This document shows, in pieces, positions 1 to 8,308 of a stretch of 64,000 bases of DNA. The DNA lies in the NCBI GenBank assembly GCA_031180665.1, contig JAPSLP010000002.1:62001-126000 (forward strand), in the 5' to 3' direction. The notes beneath the pieces are model-generated. The model was not told where the DNA came from. It saw only the letters and a program-made list of their open reading frames with translations, and did no database searches. The stretch is from Cupriavidus sp. (lineage in GTDB: Bacteria > Pseudomonadota > Gammaproteobacteria > Burkholderiales > Burkholderiaceae). The stretch's first letter is position 1, and the number at the start of each line of letters is the position of its first letter. A program made the position numbers and the translations under genes.

Positions 1-10
1 TCCTTTTCAT
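1..10 (-). CDS. Start of a gene running off the left edge
   Basis: Only three codons (Met-Lys-Arg) are inside the window. A good ribosome site, GGGAGG, lies 6 bases before the ATG at 10-8, and the levansucrase stop is 11 bases upstream, so this is probably the next gene of the same transcript. Levansucrase genes are often followed by a levanase or other fructan-processing enzyme, but nothing in three codons shows that here. Confidence 0.4.
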
Positions 11-21
11 CGCAGCCTCCC

Positions 22-1632
22 TCAGTCGAACAGTCGGCGCACGAGGTCGCCGATCAGCACGCCGCGCAAGCTGAACAACGCTTCGCGATTGGCCGGTATG
101 TCGCCATAGCCGCCGAGCCCATTGACGCCGTAGCTGCGATCGACCGCCGTGTTCGCACCCTGGATATCGATGCGCACCGTCGGCGCCAGCGATCCGCCGC
201 GCCGCGCGCCGATGGCATCGATGAAGGATTCGACCAGCCCGCCCGGCATCACGTAGTGCGAGTACGACTGGAAGGTGCGCGGATTCTGCGTCGGATCCAG
301 CGCGAAGGGCTCGCCGCGCGGACGGTTCATGTCGGTCGGATTGCCCAGCACCAGCCCGCTGCCGCTGTTCAACGGCTGATAGTCGCTGCGTACGCCGTTG
401 CCGACGAAGCCGTAGACGCCGTCCGGGCCGTCGACGCCGGCGGCGTAGGTGGAACGATGGCTGATGGTGAACAGGTAGTACTTGCCGTCCTTGATATAGA
501 TCTGCGGACGCTCGGTCTGGTCGTTGACGCAATTGGCCGACAGGATCGGCGGCAGGAACACCCAGCGGCTCAGTTGCCTGTTGATCGCCACCGCCAGTCC
601 CACGTTGGCCTTCTGGAAGACCGCGCCGGAGTCCATCACCGCATTCAGATCCTCGCGATGGGGGTCGTTCGGCGCGTAACCCAGGTCCTGCTCGGTGCAG
701 GTGCGCGCGCCGCGCGGGCCGGCGGTGTTGCCCTCGAACACCATGAACGTGACGCCGGGATTCGCGGGATCCTCGAAGGTGAAGGGATCGCGGAACGAGA
801 AGAATTCGTTCTGCTGGCCTGTCTGGTACCACGTGCCATCCGGCTCCAGCAGCTTCATATGCTCGTTGAAACCGGTCAGCCGCACGCCGTTGTGATCGGC
901 CTCCACGCGTCCCTCCGCCTTCGCGATGATCGCGATCGGCGGCGTGATATTGCCGCCCGACGGGCTCGATCGATTGAACGACGTCGCGGTATAGAACACC
1001 ACGATGCGGCCATCCGGCATGATGCGCGTCGAGCCGGACCACTCGGCGTTGTGGGTCATCGGCGCGCCGCCGAAGATCTGCACGCTGGACCCGTCCGGGA
1101 ACAGATGCCCGCCATAGATCCAGCCGCCGTTCGCCGGTCGCCGGGAAGCCGGAATGCCGGCGCGGCGATAGAAGTAGCCGATGCGCGCGTGGATATGCCG
1201 GTCGTCGAACGTATAGCCCGCATTGCGATCGGCGGTCAGCGAGAAGATGATCTCCCAGCCCTTGTAGCTGTACTGGTTGGCCTTCGCATCGGTCAGCGGC
1301 CACGTGTCCCAGACCCACACACGATCGTTGGTCTGCGGGAAGTTGGCCGGTATGTCCGGCATCGTCAGATGCTGCGGCAGCGAGTTCTGCCCGGGGGGCA
1401 CGTTGGGCGAGGACATCGCCATGATCTGGCGCGCATCGGCGCGCGTCCATCGGGCGGTGAAGTTGCTGGTCGGGTCCTTGGCTTCCTGCGTATGGGGCGT
1501 CGGCGCGGGCGCGGCGGGCGCGGTCTGGGCGCGGGCCGGCGCAACCGCCAGCAGCAAGGGCACCGATGCGGTGCCCACGGCCAGCAGGCATCTGCCGATG
1601 CCTCCCGGGATGCGAAGAGAAACGTTGGTCAT
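22..1632 (-). CDS. Secreted levansucrase (glycoside hydrolase family 68)
   Basis: It splits sucrose and transfers the fructosyl group to water or to a growing beta-2,6-fructan outside the cytoplasm. The 536-residue product carries the three GH68 acidic residues: the nucleophile Asp about 109 in VWVWDTWPL, the transition-state Asp about 282 in FRDPF, and the acid/base Glu about 374 in TERPQIY. The N-terminus has a positive start, a hydrophobic stretch and an Ala-rich cleavage region ending near ARAQ, so it is exported. I chose ATG at 1632 over the upstream GTG at 1638 because GAGG sits 5 bases before this ATG. Whether it makes polymer (levan) or mainly short fructooligosaccharides cannot be read from the sequence. 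Confidence 0.95.
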   Translation of the reverse strand: MTNVSLRIPGGIGRCLLAVGTASVPLLLAVAPARAQTAPAAPAPTPHTQEAKDPTSNFTARWTRADARQIMAMSSPNVPPGQNSLPQHLTMPDIPANFPQTNDRVWVWDTWPLTDAKANQYSYKGWEIIFSLTADRNAGYTFDDRHIHARIGYFYRRAGIPASRRPANGGWIYGGHLFPDGSSVQIFGGAPMTHNAEWSGSTRIMPDGRIVVFYTATSFNRSSPSGGNITPPIAIIAKAEGRVEADHNGVRLTGFNEHMKLLEPDGTWYQTGQQNEFFSFRDPFTFEDPANPGVTFMVFEGNTAGPRGARTCTEQDLGYAPNDPHREDLNAVMDSGAVFQKANVGLAVAINRQLSRWVFLPPILSANCVNDQTERPQIYIKDGKYYLFTISHRSTYAAGVDGPDGVYGFVGNGVRSDYQPLNSGSGLVLGNPTDMNRPRGEPFALDPTQNPRTFQSYSHYVMPGGLVESFIDAIGARRGGSLAPTVRIDIQGANTAVDRSYGVNGLGGYGDIPANREALFSLRGVLIGDLVRRLFD

Positions 1633-2224
1633 GATCACCTCGGCGTCGAAGAGACGAGCGTCTCCGATGCCGTCGCGGGGACGGACACGGAAGCGCCAAC
1701 AGGATCACGACGCTGGGCGGAATCGGACAGATGCAAGAAGGGGCGGTCTGTCCGGCGGATACGTGAGCCGCGTGAAACCGCGTGGAGCTGCGTGGAGCCG
1801 CGCGGGCCGCGCGAAGCCGCGCCATGCGGACTCGAGCGCGCCTCTCGGGTGCAGGTCATCCGAAGCCAGCGTCTTGCCGGGGAAGTCCCCACGCGACCAC
1901 AAGGACAGGTCGCGGACAAAGGCGGCATCGGCATGCTGCGCCATGCGCGCTCGTGAAGGATGACGCGGGACCTGGACGGTCCCAGTCATCGTTCGAGTCT
2001 GTGTTGGCCAGCGCGGATCATCTCCTGCCGGGCATGGCCACATGAGGATTGCGAAGTGGACTGCAAAGAGCCAGGGCACCTGCCCTGCGTGCGCGCCTGC
2101 GACGGCGCCGTTCCGGCCCGGGGTAAACCCGGTTCACCGCAACGTAGAACGAGGTTAGTACACCGGTTGACCGAATGCCAAGCCTTCGATCGGCGCCGGT
2201 GTGCAAGCGGTGTGCGCCCGCTGT
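1633..2224. other. Gene-free region upstream of levansucrase
   Basis: About 590 bases with no convincing reading frame. It must hold the levansucrase promoter and the 3' end of the ssu transcript. I see short direct repeats (GCGTGGAGC twice near 1780-1797; GGTGTGC twice near 2198-2215) but no clear terminator with a U tract and no recognised regulatory motif. Confidence 0.5.
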
Positions 2225-3193
2225 TCAGGCCTGCCGCCGCCAGACCGGCGAAGCGCTCACCACCACCTTGCGCGGAATGATCTGCTGCGCGTGGAAGGCA
2301 TCGGCGATGCGCTGCTGCTCGTCGAGCGCCGGCGCGTCGACTGCCTGCAGCCGGTAACTGCGCCGGCGGTTGGCAATCTCGACGGTAGCCGCGTCCAGGC
2401 CGATCAGCGGCGCGTGCCATTCGGCCGCCGCGGCCGGATTGGCCTTGACCCACTCCCCCGCCTGGGCGAGGGCATCGAACACCGTGGCCAGCACGTCGGC
2501 GCGGCGGCGGGCAAAGTCGCTGGCCGCCAGATAGAACCGGCGATAACTCGCCAGGCCGGTGCCGTCGGCCAGCACGCGCGCCTGCGCCTGGCGCTGCGCG
2601 GCGGCGAGGAATGGGTCCCAGATGACCCAGGCCGACACATTGCCGCGCTCGAACGCGGCGCGTGCGTCCGCGGGCGTCAGATACGCCGGCTCGATATCGC
2701 GCATCGACAGGCCGTTGCGCGCCAGCGCCTCCAGCAGCAGGTAATGCGCGCCGGCGCCCTTGGCGAAGGCGACCCTGTGGCCCTTCAATTGCGCGATCGA
2801 GGTCAAGGGCGAGTCGCGCGGGACGACGATGGCCTGGGCCGTTGGCGACGGCGTCTCGATTGCGTAGTAGGTCAGCTTCGCCCCGGCGGCGAGTGCGAAC
2901 GGCGGCACCGCGTCGGCGACGTCGGCACTGAGGTCCAGCCCGCCGACATTGAGCGCCTCGAGCAGCGGCAGGCCCGAGGTGAATTCGTGCCACGATACCG
3001 AGACGCCCTGCGGCGCCAGCGCCTTCTCCAGCGCGCCGCGCGACTTCAGCAGGATCATCAGCGTCGACGACTTCTGATAGCCGATCCGCACGGTTTCCGG
3101 CTTGCCGCCCCCCTGTGCGCGTGCCGCCCCGGCCAGCGCCCATGCCGCGATGCCGACCCCGGCCCGCAGCAGCTCCCGCCGCTTCTGTTGCAT
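2225..3193 (-). CDS. Second SsuA-like aliphatic sulfonate-binding protein
   Basis: Periplasmic receptor for an ABC importer, 322 residues, with a signal peptide of Tat-like look (KRRELLRAGVG...ARAQ). It shares the family features VRIGYQKS near the mature N-terminus, LKG.RVAF, and the [11 protein letters not shown] block, which it also shares with the first ssuA product at 7119-8150. It is the last gene of the ssu operon and follows ssuF. The ATG at 3193 has the ribosome site GGGGAGGG; an in-frame ATG at 3214 overlaps the ssuF stop (ATGA) and is the alternative start. It probably feeds the same SsuBC permease with a different sulfonate or sulfate ester. That division of labour is inference. 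Confidence 0.85.
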   Translation of the reverse strand: MQQKRRELLRAGVGIAAWALAGAARAQGGGKPETVRIGYQKSSTLMILLKSRGALEKALAPQGVSVSWHEFTSGLPLLEALNVGGLDLSADVADAVPPFALAAGAKLTYYAIETPSPTAQAIVVPRDSPLTSIAQLKGHRVAFAKGAGAHYLLLEALARNGLSMRDIEPAYLTPADARAAFERGNVSAWVIWDPFLAAAQRQAQARVLADGTGLASYRRFYLAASDFARRRADVLATVFDALAQAGEWVKANPAAAAEWHAPLIGLDAATVEIANRRRSYRLQAVDAPALDEQQRIADAFHAQQIIPRKVVVSASPVWRRQA

Positions 3194-3210
3194 GCTGCCC
3201 TCCCCTTGCC

Positions 3211-3429
3211 TCATAGCGTGGCGATCGACACTTCGGTCGACTTGACCAGCGCGATCACCTCCTTGCCGACCGCGAGCTCCAGCTCCTTGACCGAGCGGGT
3301 GGTGATGACCGAGGTCACCACCAGCCCCCCCGGAGTCTCTACGTCGATCTCGGACACCACCGGTCCTTCGATGATTTCGCGGATCTTGCCGCGGAACTGG
3401 TTGCGCACGTTGATGGCATGAATCGTCAT
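3211..3429 (-). CDS. ssuF: SsuF, small molybdopterin-binding-like (Mop/TOBE) protein
   Basis: A 72-residue single Mop/TOBE domain (MTIHAINVRNQFRGKI..., GPVVSEIDV, VVTSVITTRSVKEL, VIALVKSTEVSI). In Pseudomonas putida the last gene of ssuEADCBF encodes a protein of this type that is needed for growth on sulfonates and sulfate esters; its exact role is unsettled. Here it lies between ssuE and the second ssuA, which supports the same name. The start ATG at 3429 gives the normal length for a single Mop domain. Confidence 0.88.
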   Translation of the reverse strand: MTIHAINVRNQFRGKIREIIEGPVVSEIDVETPGGLVVTSVITTRSVKELELAVGKEVIALVKSTEVSIATL

Positions 3430-3466
3430 GACGGTTTCCTGGTTGAAATTGCTCAGCGATGGGCGC

Positions 3467-4084
3467 TCAGACCGACCAGCGCACGCGCTCGGTCGGCCAC
3501 GGCTCGCTGTGCGCCGACAAGGACGCGGCGCGTGCCAGCTCGGCCTGTCGCTCCCGCAGCTCGCGCGCGCGGGCCGCGACGCGCTGCACCGAACGGTCGA
3601 GCCGTTCGACGATGTCGCCTGCCGCGCTGTACCCGCCCTCGGGCCGCGACGGCAGCTGCTGGTCGGTCGCGTAGATGCCATCGAGGATGTCGCGGGCGCC
3701 GAGCGCCGACAACACCGGCTTGAGCGCATAGTCCAGCGCCAGCAGATGCGCGGGACTGCCGCCGGTGGCCAGCGGCAGCACGGTCTTGTCGCGCAGCCCG
3801 TCCTGCGGCAGCAGATCGAGGAAGGCCTTGAGCACGCCGCTGTACGAAGCCTTGTAGATCGGCGTGGCGACGATCACCAGCTGCGATTCGCCGACCGCGC
3901 GTACCGCCTCCTGCAGGCGGGCGTCGCCGAAATCGGCCTGCGTCAGCGCCTGCGCGGGCAGGTCGCGCGGCCGGATCGATCGGTACGAGGACGTGAAGGC
4001 GTCCAGCCGCGAGAGCGCGAGCTCCAGCAGGTAGGCCGAACGCGAAGGCGTGGAAGGACTGCCGAGAATGCCGACGATGTTCAT
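3467..4084 (-). CDS. ssuE: NADPH-dependent FMN reductase SsuE
   Basis: It supplies reduced FMN to the SsuD monooxygenase in the cytoplasm. The 205-residue flavodoxin-fold protein opens with [16 protein letters not shown], the flavin phosphate loop of the family, and has VIVATPIYKASYSGVLKAFLDLLP, the typical middle block of SsuE. Its ATG overlaps the ssuB stop by one base (TGATG), so the two are translationally coupled. In E. coli ssuE is first in the operon; here it is after ssuB. Confidence 0.93.
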   Translation of the reverse strand: MNIVGILGSPSTPSRSAYLLELALSRLDAFTSSYRSIRPRDLPAQALTQADFGDARLQEAVRAVGESQLVIVATPIYKASYSGVLKAFLDLLPQDGLRDKTVLPLATGGSPAHLLALDYALKPVLSALGARDILDGIYATDQQLPSRPEGGYSAAGDIVERLDRSVQRVAARARELRERQAELARAASLSAHSEPWPTERVRWSV

Positions 4085-4998
4085 CAGAGAGGTGCCAATG
4101 CGCGGGTCTGCGCGTCGTTGTCAGGGGTTTCGATGGCCGGCTGCCGCAGCACCCGCCGGAGCACGCGCTCCTCGATCGCCGCGAACGCGGGAGCGCCGTG
4201 GCTGCGCGGGCGCGGCAACGGCACGCGTTCGTCGAAGGCGATACGGTGGTCTTCGATCAGCACCACGCGATCGGCCAGCGCGACGGCCTCGGCCACATCG
4301 TGCGTGACCAGCAGCGCGGTGAAGCCGTGCGCGAGCCACAGGCGCTCGATCAGCTGCTGCATCTCGATGCGGGTCAGCGCATCGAGCGCGCCCAGCGGCT
4401 CGTCGAGCAGCAGCAGACGCGGCCGATGCACCAGCGCGCGGGCCAGCGCGACGCGCTGGCGCTGCCCGCCGGACAGCACCGCGGGCCAGTCGTTGGCGCG
4501 CTCGGCCAGCCCGACTTGCGCCAGCGCCTCGCGCGCGCGTTCGCGCCCTTCCCGGCCCGGAAGGCCCAGCGCGATGTTCTCGAGCACGCGCTTCCACGGC
4601 AGCAGCCGTGCGTCCTGGAACATGATGCGCGTGCCGTCGTCATGGCCGTCCCGCGGCCGGCCATCGAGCGCGATGCGTCCCGCGCTGGGCCGCTCGAGCC
4701 CCGCCACCAGTCTCAGCAGCGTGCTCTTGCCGCAGCCGCTGCGGCCGACGATGGCGACGAATTCGCCCGGCGCGATGCGCAGGTCGATGTGGTCCAGTAC
4801 GGTGCGGTCGCCATAGGCCTTGTGCAGGCCGCTGACCGCGACCTCGGTGCCGCGGGGGCGACGGGTGGCGTGGGTGGCGTCGGTATTGCCCTCGGCGGTG
4901 CGCGCCGCGGCCCGCGCGGTCAGATCGCTGGGCTCGCCGGGCTCGACGGGCTCCCTGCCCGCGCGCCGCAGCGGCAGATGTTGTTGCATGGCATGCAT
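4084..4998 (-). CDS. ssuB: Aliphatic sulfonate ABC transporter ATP-binding protein SsuB
   Basis: ATPase of the sulfonate importer. It has Walker [10 protein letters not shown], the Q loop at [10 protein letters not shown], the ABC signature [15 protein letters not shown], Walker [14 protein letters not shown], and the switch His in [11 protein letters not shown]. At 304 residues it is longer than the usual about 255: roughly 50 residues of Ala/Thr/Arg-rich sequence precede the ATPase domain. A GGAG lies 8 bases before the first ATG, and another in-frame ATG is at 4989, so the extension looks real, but it may be partly disordered. It is followed directly by ssuE and preceded by ssuC. Confidence 0.94.
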   Translation of the reverse strand: MHAMQQHLPLRRAGREPVEPGEPSDLTARAAARTAEGNTDATHATRRPRGTEVAVSGLHKAYGDRTVLDHIDLRIAPGEFVAIVGRSGCGKSTLLRLVAGLERPSAGRIALDGRPRDGHDDGTRIMFQDARLLPWKRVLENIALGLPGREGRERAREALAQVGLAERANDWPAVLSGGQRQRVALARALVHRPRLLLLDEPLGALDALTRIEMQQLIERLWLAHGFTALLVTHDVAEAVALADRVVLIEDHRIAFDERVPLPRPRSHGAPAFAAIEERVLRRVLRQPAIETPDNDAQTRALAPL

Positions 4999-5068
4999 TG
5001 GATGAACTCCGGTAGGGGTCGATCGCGATCAGGTCGATTGAACAGGCCGATGGGATAGGCCGATGGGA

Positions 5069-5929
5069 TCAGCCCTTCGCCGCGCTCTGATAGCCCGGAT
5101 GCCACCGCAACCACCACCGCTCCAGCCCCTTGGCCAGCAGGTCCGCCAGCTTGCCCAGCAGCGCGTAGAGCAGGATGCCGACCAGCACCACGTCGGTCTG
5201 CAGGAACTCGCGTGCGTTCATCGTCAGGTAGCCGATACCGGCCTGCGCGGAGATCGTTTCCGCAACGATCAGCAGCACCCACATCAGGCCCAGCGAGAAG
5301 CGCAGCCCGACCAGGATCGACGGCAGCGCGCCGGGCAGAATCACCTGCCAGTACAGCGCCCAGCCCGACAGCCCGTAGCTGCGCGCCATCTCGATCAAGC
5401 CCTGGTCGACCGAGCGGATGCCGTGGAAGGTGTTCAGGTAGATCGGGAAGAACACGCCCACCGCGACCAGGAACAGCTTGGCGGCCTCGTCGATGCCGAA
5501 CCACAGGATCACCAGCGGAATCAGCGCCAGCGCCGGGATATTGCGCACCATCTGCAAGCTCGAATCGAGCAGCGTCTCGGCGGTGCGGAAGGTGCCGTTC
5601 AGCAGCCCCAGCAGCAACCCGAGTCCGCCGCCGATGGCCAGTCCCGCCAGGGCGCGCCACGCGCTGACGGCGGTGTGCTGCCACAGCTCGCCGGACAGCG
5701 CCAGTGTGCGGAACGCCGCGACGACGGCCAGCGGCTCGGGCAGGACGCGGCTCGACAGCCAGCCGCTGCGCGAGGCCAGTTCCCACAGCAGCAGGATCAG
5801 GGCCGGTACGAGCCACGGCAGGCCGCGCCGCAGCACGCGAGCCGCCCAGCCCTTGGGCAGCAGCGCGCGCGCCGGCGCCGCAGCAAACTCGGCCGCCAGC
5901 GCGGCACCGCTTTCCGATGGGTTCGACAT
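5069..5929 (-). CDS. ssuC: Aliphatic sulfonate ABC transporter permease SsuC
   Basis: Inner-membrane subunit of the sulfonate importer, 286 residues. Hydrophobic spans include LPWLVPALILLLWELAS, LAGLAIGGGLGLLLGLLNG and the last one near VVLVGILLYALLGKLADLL. The cytoplasmic coupling loop with the EAA-type motif is at IEMARSYGLSGWALYWQVILPGALP. The ATG at 5929 follows the ssuD stop by only 5 bases and begins MSNPSESG; the long open frame upstream of it is just ssuD read in another frame. Confidence 0.94.
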   Translation of the reverse strand: MSNPSESGAALAAEFAAAPARALLPKGWAARVLRRGLPWLVPALILLLWELASRSGWLSSRVLPEPLAVVAAFRTLALSGELWQHTAVSAWRALAGLAIGGGLGLLLGLLNGTFRTAETLLDSSLQMVRNIPALALIPLVILWFGIDEAAKLFLVAVGVFFPIYLNTFHGIRSVDQGLIEMARSYGLSGWALYWQVILPGALPSILVGLRFSLGLMWVLLIVAETISAQAGIGYLTMNAREFLQTDVVLVGILLYALLGKLADLLAKGLERWWLRWHPGYQSAAKG

Positions 5930-5934
5930 GGCGC

Positions 5935-7122
5935 TCAGCTCGCGGACAGATTGGCGCCCTGCGTGGCCGCCGACGGCACGAAGGTATTGGCGACGATCTC
6001 GCCGAACGGTCCGGTCAGCACGCCCTGCGCCGCCTCGCGCTGGGCCAGCGGCAGCAGCGGGAACACCAGTTCGGCGAAGCGGTGCGCTTCTTCCAGGTGC
6101 GGGTAGCCGGACAGGATGAAATATTCGAGTCCCAGCTGCGCGTATTCCTTGATGCGTGCAGCCACCTGCTCGGGGTTGCCGACCAGCGCGGTACCGGCGC
6201 CGCCGCGCACCAGCCCCACGCCGGCCCACAGGTTCGGCGCGATCTCCAGGCCCTGGCGGACGTCGTCCCGGTTGAAGCGGCCGCCATGCAACTGCGCCAT
6301 GCGCCGCTGGCCCACCGAATCCATCGCGGCGAACTTGCGCTGGGCCGCGGCGACGATGTCCTCGTCCAAATGCGAGACCAGTTCGCTCGCCGCGCGCCAC
6401 GCCTCTTGCTCGGTTTCGCGCACGATCACGTGCAGGCGGATGCCGAAACGCAGCTTGCGGCCAACCGCGGCGGCGCGCGCGCGCACGTCGGCGATCTTGT
6501 CCGCCACCGCCTCGGGCGGCTCGCCCCAGGTCAGATAGGTATCGACCTGTTCGGCGGCAAGATCGTGGGCCTCGGGCGACGAGCCGCCGAAGAACAGCGG
6601 CGGATAGGGCCGGCTGACCGGCGGATACAGTGCCTTCGCGCCCTCGACGCGCAGATGTTCGCCGGCAAAGTCGAACGCCTCGCCGTCGTGGCTGCGCGCC
6701 AGGATCTCGCGCCAGATCGTCAGGAATTCGCGCGACAGCGCGTAGCGGTCGCGATGCGACAGGAACAGGCCATCGCCCTCCAGTTCTTCCGGATCGCCTC
6801 CCGTGACCAGATTGACCAGCAGCCGCCCGCCCGACAGCCGGTCCAGCGTCGCCGCCATGCGCGCCGTCTGCGACGGCTGCATCAGGCCGGGGCGCAGCGC
6901 CACCAGGAACTTGAGCCGCCGCGTCGCGTCGATCAGGCTCGAGGCCAGGATCCACGAGTCCTCGCAGGAGCGGCCGGTCGGCAGCAGCACGCCTTCGTAG
7001 CCGAGGCTGTCGGCCGCGATCGCGACCTGCTTGAAGTAGTCGAAGGTCGCGGCGCGCGCGCCCTTCGCGGTGCCCAGGTAGCGGGCGTCACCATGCGTGG
7101 GCAGGAACCACAGGACTTTCAT
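5935..7122 (-). CDS. ssuD: FMNH2-dependent alkanesulfonate monooxygenase SsuD
   Basis: It cleaves alkanesulfonates to aldehyde and sulfite using FMNH2 from SsuE and O2, releasing sulfur for cysteine synthesis. The 395-residue product is a bacterial-luciferase-family TIM barrel, with the SsuD start [17 protein letters not shown], the active-site Cys region [12 protein letters not shown], and [20 protein letters not shown]. The ATG at 7122 has GGAGA upstream and overlaps the ssuA stop by four bases (ATGA). It is about 15 residues longer at the C-terminus than the E. coli protein. Confidence 0.96.
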   Translation of the reverse strand: MKVLWFLPTHGDARYLGTAKGARAATFDYFKQVAIAADSLGYEGVLLPTGRSCEDSWILASSLIDATRRLKFLVALRPGLMQPSQTARMAATLDRLSGGRLLVNLVTGGDPEELEGDGLFLSHRDRYALSREFLTIWREILARSHDGEAFDFAGEHLRVEGAKALYPPVSRPYPPLFFGGSSPEAHDLAAEQVDTYLTWGEPPEAVADKIADVRARAAAVGRKLRFGIRLHVIVRETEQEAWRAASELVSHLDEDIVAAAQRKFAAMDSVGQRRMAQLHGGRFNRDDVRQGLEIAPNLWAGVGLVRGGAGTALVGNPEQVAARIKEYAQLGLEYFILSGYPHLEEAHRFAELVFPLLPLAQREAAQGVLTGPFGEIVANTFVPSAATQGANLSAS

Positions 7123-8150
7123 CGGGCATCTCCGGGATGGGGCACACCGCGCCGTGCGACGGCGTCCCATTTGGCAGGCAAGGCATCGGCGATGCGGATC
7201 GGCCTGGGAATCAGCTTCAGCGCGTGGAAGGTATCGGCGATCTGTTGCTGTTGTGCGGCCACGGCCGGCGTCAGCGGCGCGACGCCGAACTCGCTGCGGT
7301 TCAGCGTGCGTTCGACGACGTCGGCATCCAGGCCCTGCTGCGGGGCGATCAACGCCGCTGCGGCGGGCGTATCGGCCTTCAGGCGCTGGCCTTGGCGCGC
7401 CAGCTCATCGAACAGCGCCTCGACGATCCGCGGCTTGTGCGTGGCAAAGCGCCGCGCGGCGAGGTAGTACGCGTAGTTGTTGACGAGGCCGCGGCCATCG
7501 GCCAGCACGCGCGCGCCGACCTGCTTTTCCGCCGCGGCCAGGAACGGATCCCAGATGACCCAGGCATCCACGGCGCCGCGTTCGAAGGCCGCGCGCGCAT
7601 CGGCCGGCGCGAGATACACCGGCTGGATATCGGTGACCTTCAGCCCGGCCTTCTGCAGCGCCTTGACCAGCAGGTAATGGACGTTGGAGCCCTTGTTCAG
7701 CGCGACCTTGCGGCCCTTCAGATCGGACACCGAGCGCAGCGGCGAGTCTCGGCGCACCACGATGGCCTCGGCCTGCGGCGCGGCGGGATCGAAGCCGATA
7801 TAGACGAAGTCGGCCCCGGCGGCCTGCGCGAAGATCGGCGGCGCTTCGCCGACGAAGCCGACATCGATGGCGCCGACGTTCAGGCCCTCGAGCAATTGCG
7901 GGCCGGCCGGAAACTCGACCCATTTGACCGTGGCGCCCAGCGGTGCCAGCCGGCGCTCGAGCGACTGCTGCGATTTGATCAGCACCAGCAGGCTCGCGGA
8001 CTTCTGATACCCGATGCGCAAGGTGTCGGCGGCGGGTTGGGCCAGCGCGGCACCGGAAGCGGCCAAGGCAGCGTAGGCAATGGCGAGCGCCGCCAGCCCG
8101 CGAAGGCCGCGCAGGTGTCGCAGCGCGTGATTCAGGATCGAAAGCGTCAT
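7119..8150 (-). CDS. ssuA: Aliphatic sulfonate-binding protein SsuA
   Basis: Periplasmic receptor of the sulfonate ABC importer and first gene of the operon. The 343-residue product has a signal peptide (about residues 1-38, ending AALAQ), then [18 protein letters not shown], the [16 protein letters not shown] block and [16 protein letters not shown]. The ATG at 8150 gives a normal signal peptide, although the ribosome site before it is weak. It overlaps ssuD by four bases. It is clearly a paralogue of the last gene of the operon (2225-3193). Confidence 0.93.
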   Translation of the reverse strand: MTLSILNHALRHLRGLRGLAALAIAYAALAASGAALAQPAADTLRIGYQKSASLLVLIKSQQSLERRLAPLGATVKWVEFPAGPQLLEGLNVGAIDVGFVGEAPPIFAQAAGADFVYIGFDPAAPQAEAIVVRRDSPLRSVSDLKGRKVALNKGSNVHYLLVKALQKAGLKVTDIQPVYLAPADARAAFERGAVDAWVIWDPFLAAAEKQVGARVLADGRGLVNNYAYYLAARRFATHKPRIVEALFDELARQGQRLKADTPAAAALIAPQQGLDADVVERTLNRSEFGVAPLTPAVAAQQQQIADTFHALKLIPRPIRIADALPAKWDAVARRGVPHPGDAR

Positions 8151-8182
8151 GGCTTGATGGAGCGGGGATCGGAGTAGCCCCG

Positions 8183-8210
8183 ACGATAGCCCGGCGGGCC
8201 GCCATGACAA
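8183..8210 (-). promoter_or_regulatory. Candidate sigma70 promoter of the ssu operon
   Basis: On the minus strand TTGTCA (8210-8205) and TATCGT (8188-8183) are separated by 16 bases, 33 bases before the ssuA start codon. It is a fair match to -35/-10 and the only one I see in this 158-base gap. Inference only. Confidence 0.4.
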
Positions 8211-8215
8211 ACGAA

Positions 8216-8236
8216 GCGTTTCGGATTTCGATACGC
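8216..8236. promoter_or_regulatory. Dyad upstream of the ssu promoter, possible activator site
   Basis: GCGT-T-TCG-GATTT-CGA-T-ACGC is an imperfect palindrome of 21 bases lying just upstream of the proposed -35. Ssu operons are normally activated by LysR-family CysB/Cbl/SsuR-type proteins binding here. No regulator gene of that kind is next to the operon. Confidence 0.35.
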
Positions 8237-8308
8237 GCTCAGCGCATGTGGGATGCGCGCTGCAGGGCAAAGGCTAGCCGCCACGTCGCGGCGGCGACGT
8301 GGGCCGTC

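Noticed and set aside
256-1956. Long plus-strand open frame opposite the levansucrase gene
   Set aside because: It is antisense to a gene with all GH68 catalytic motifs. The product is Arg/Ala-rich with no domain; very GC-rich DNA commonly yields such frames.
1705-2079. 124-codon minus-strand frame upstream of levansucrase
   Set aside because: No ribosome site, no domain, and a Pro/Arg-rich composition; not supported as a gene.
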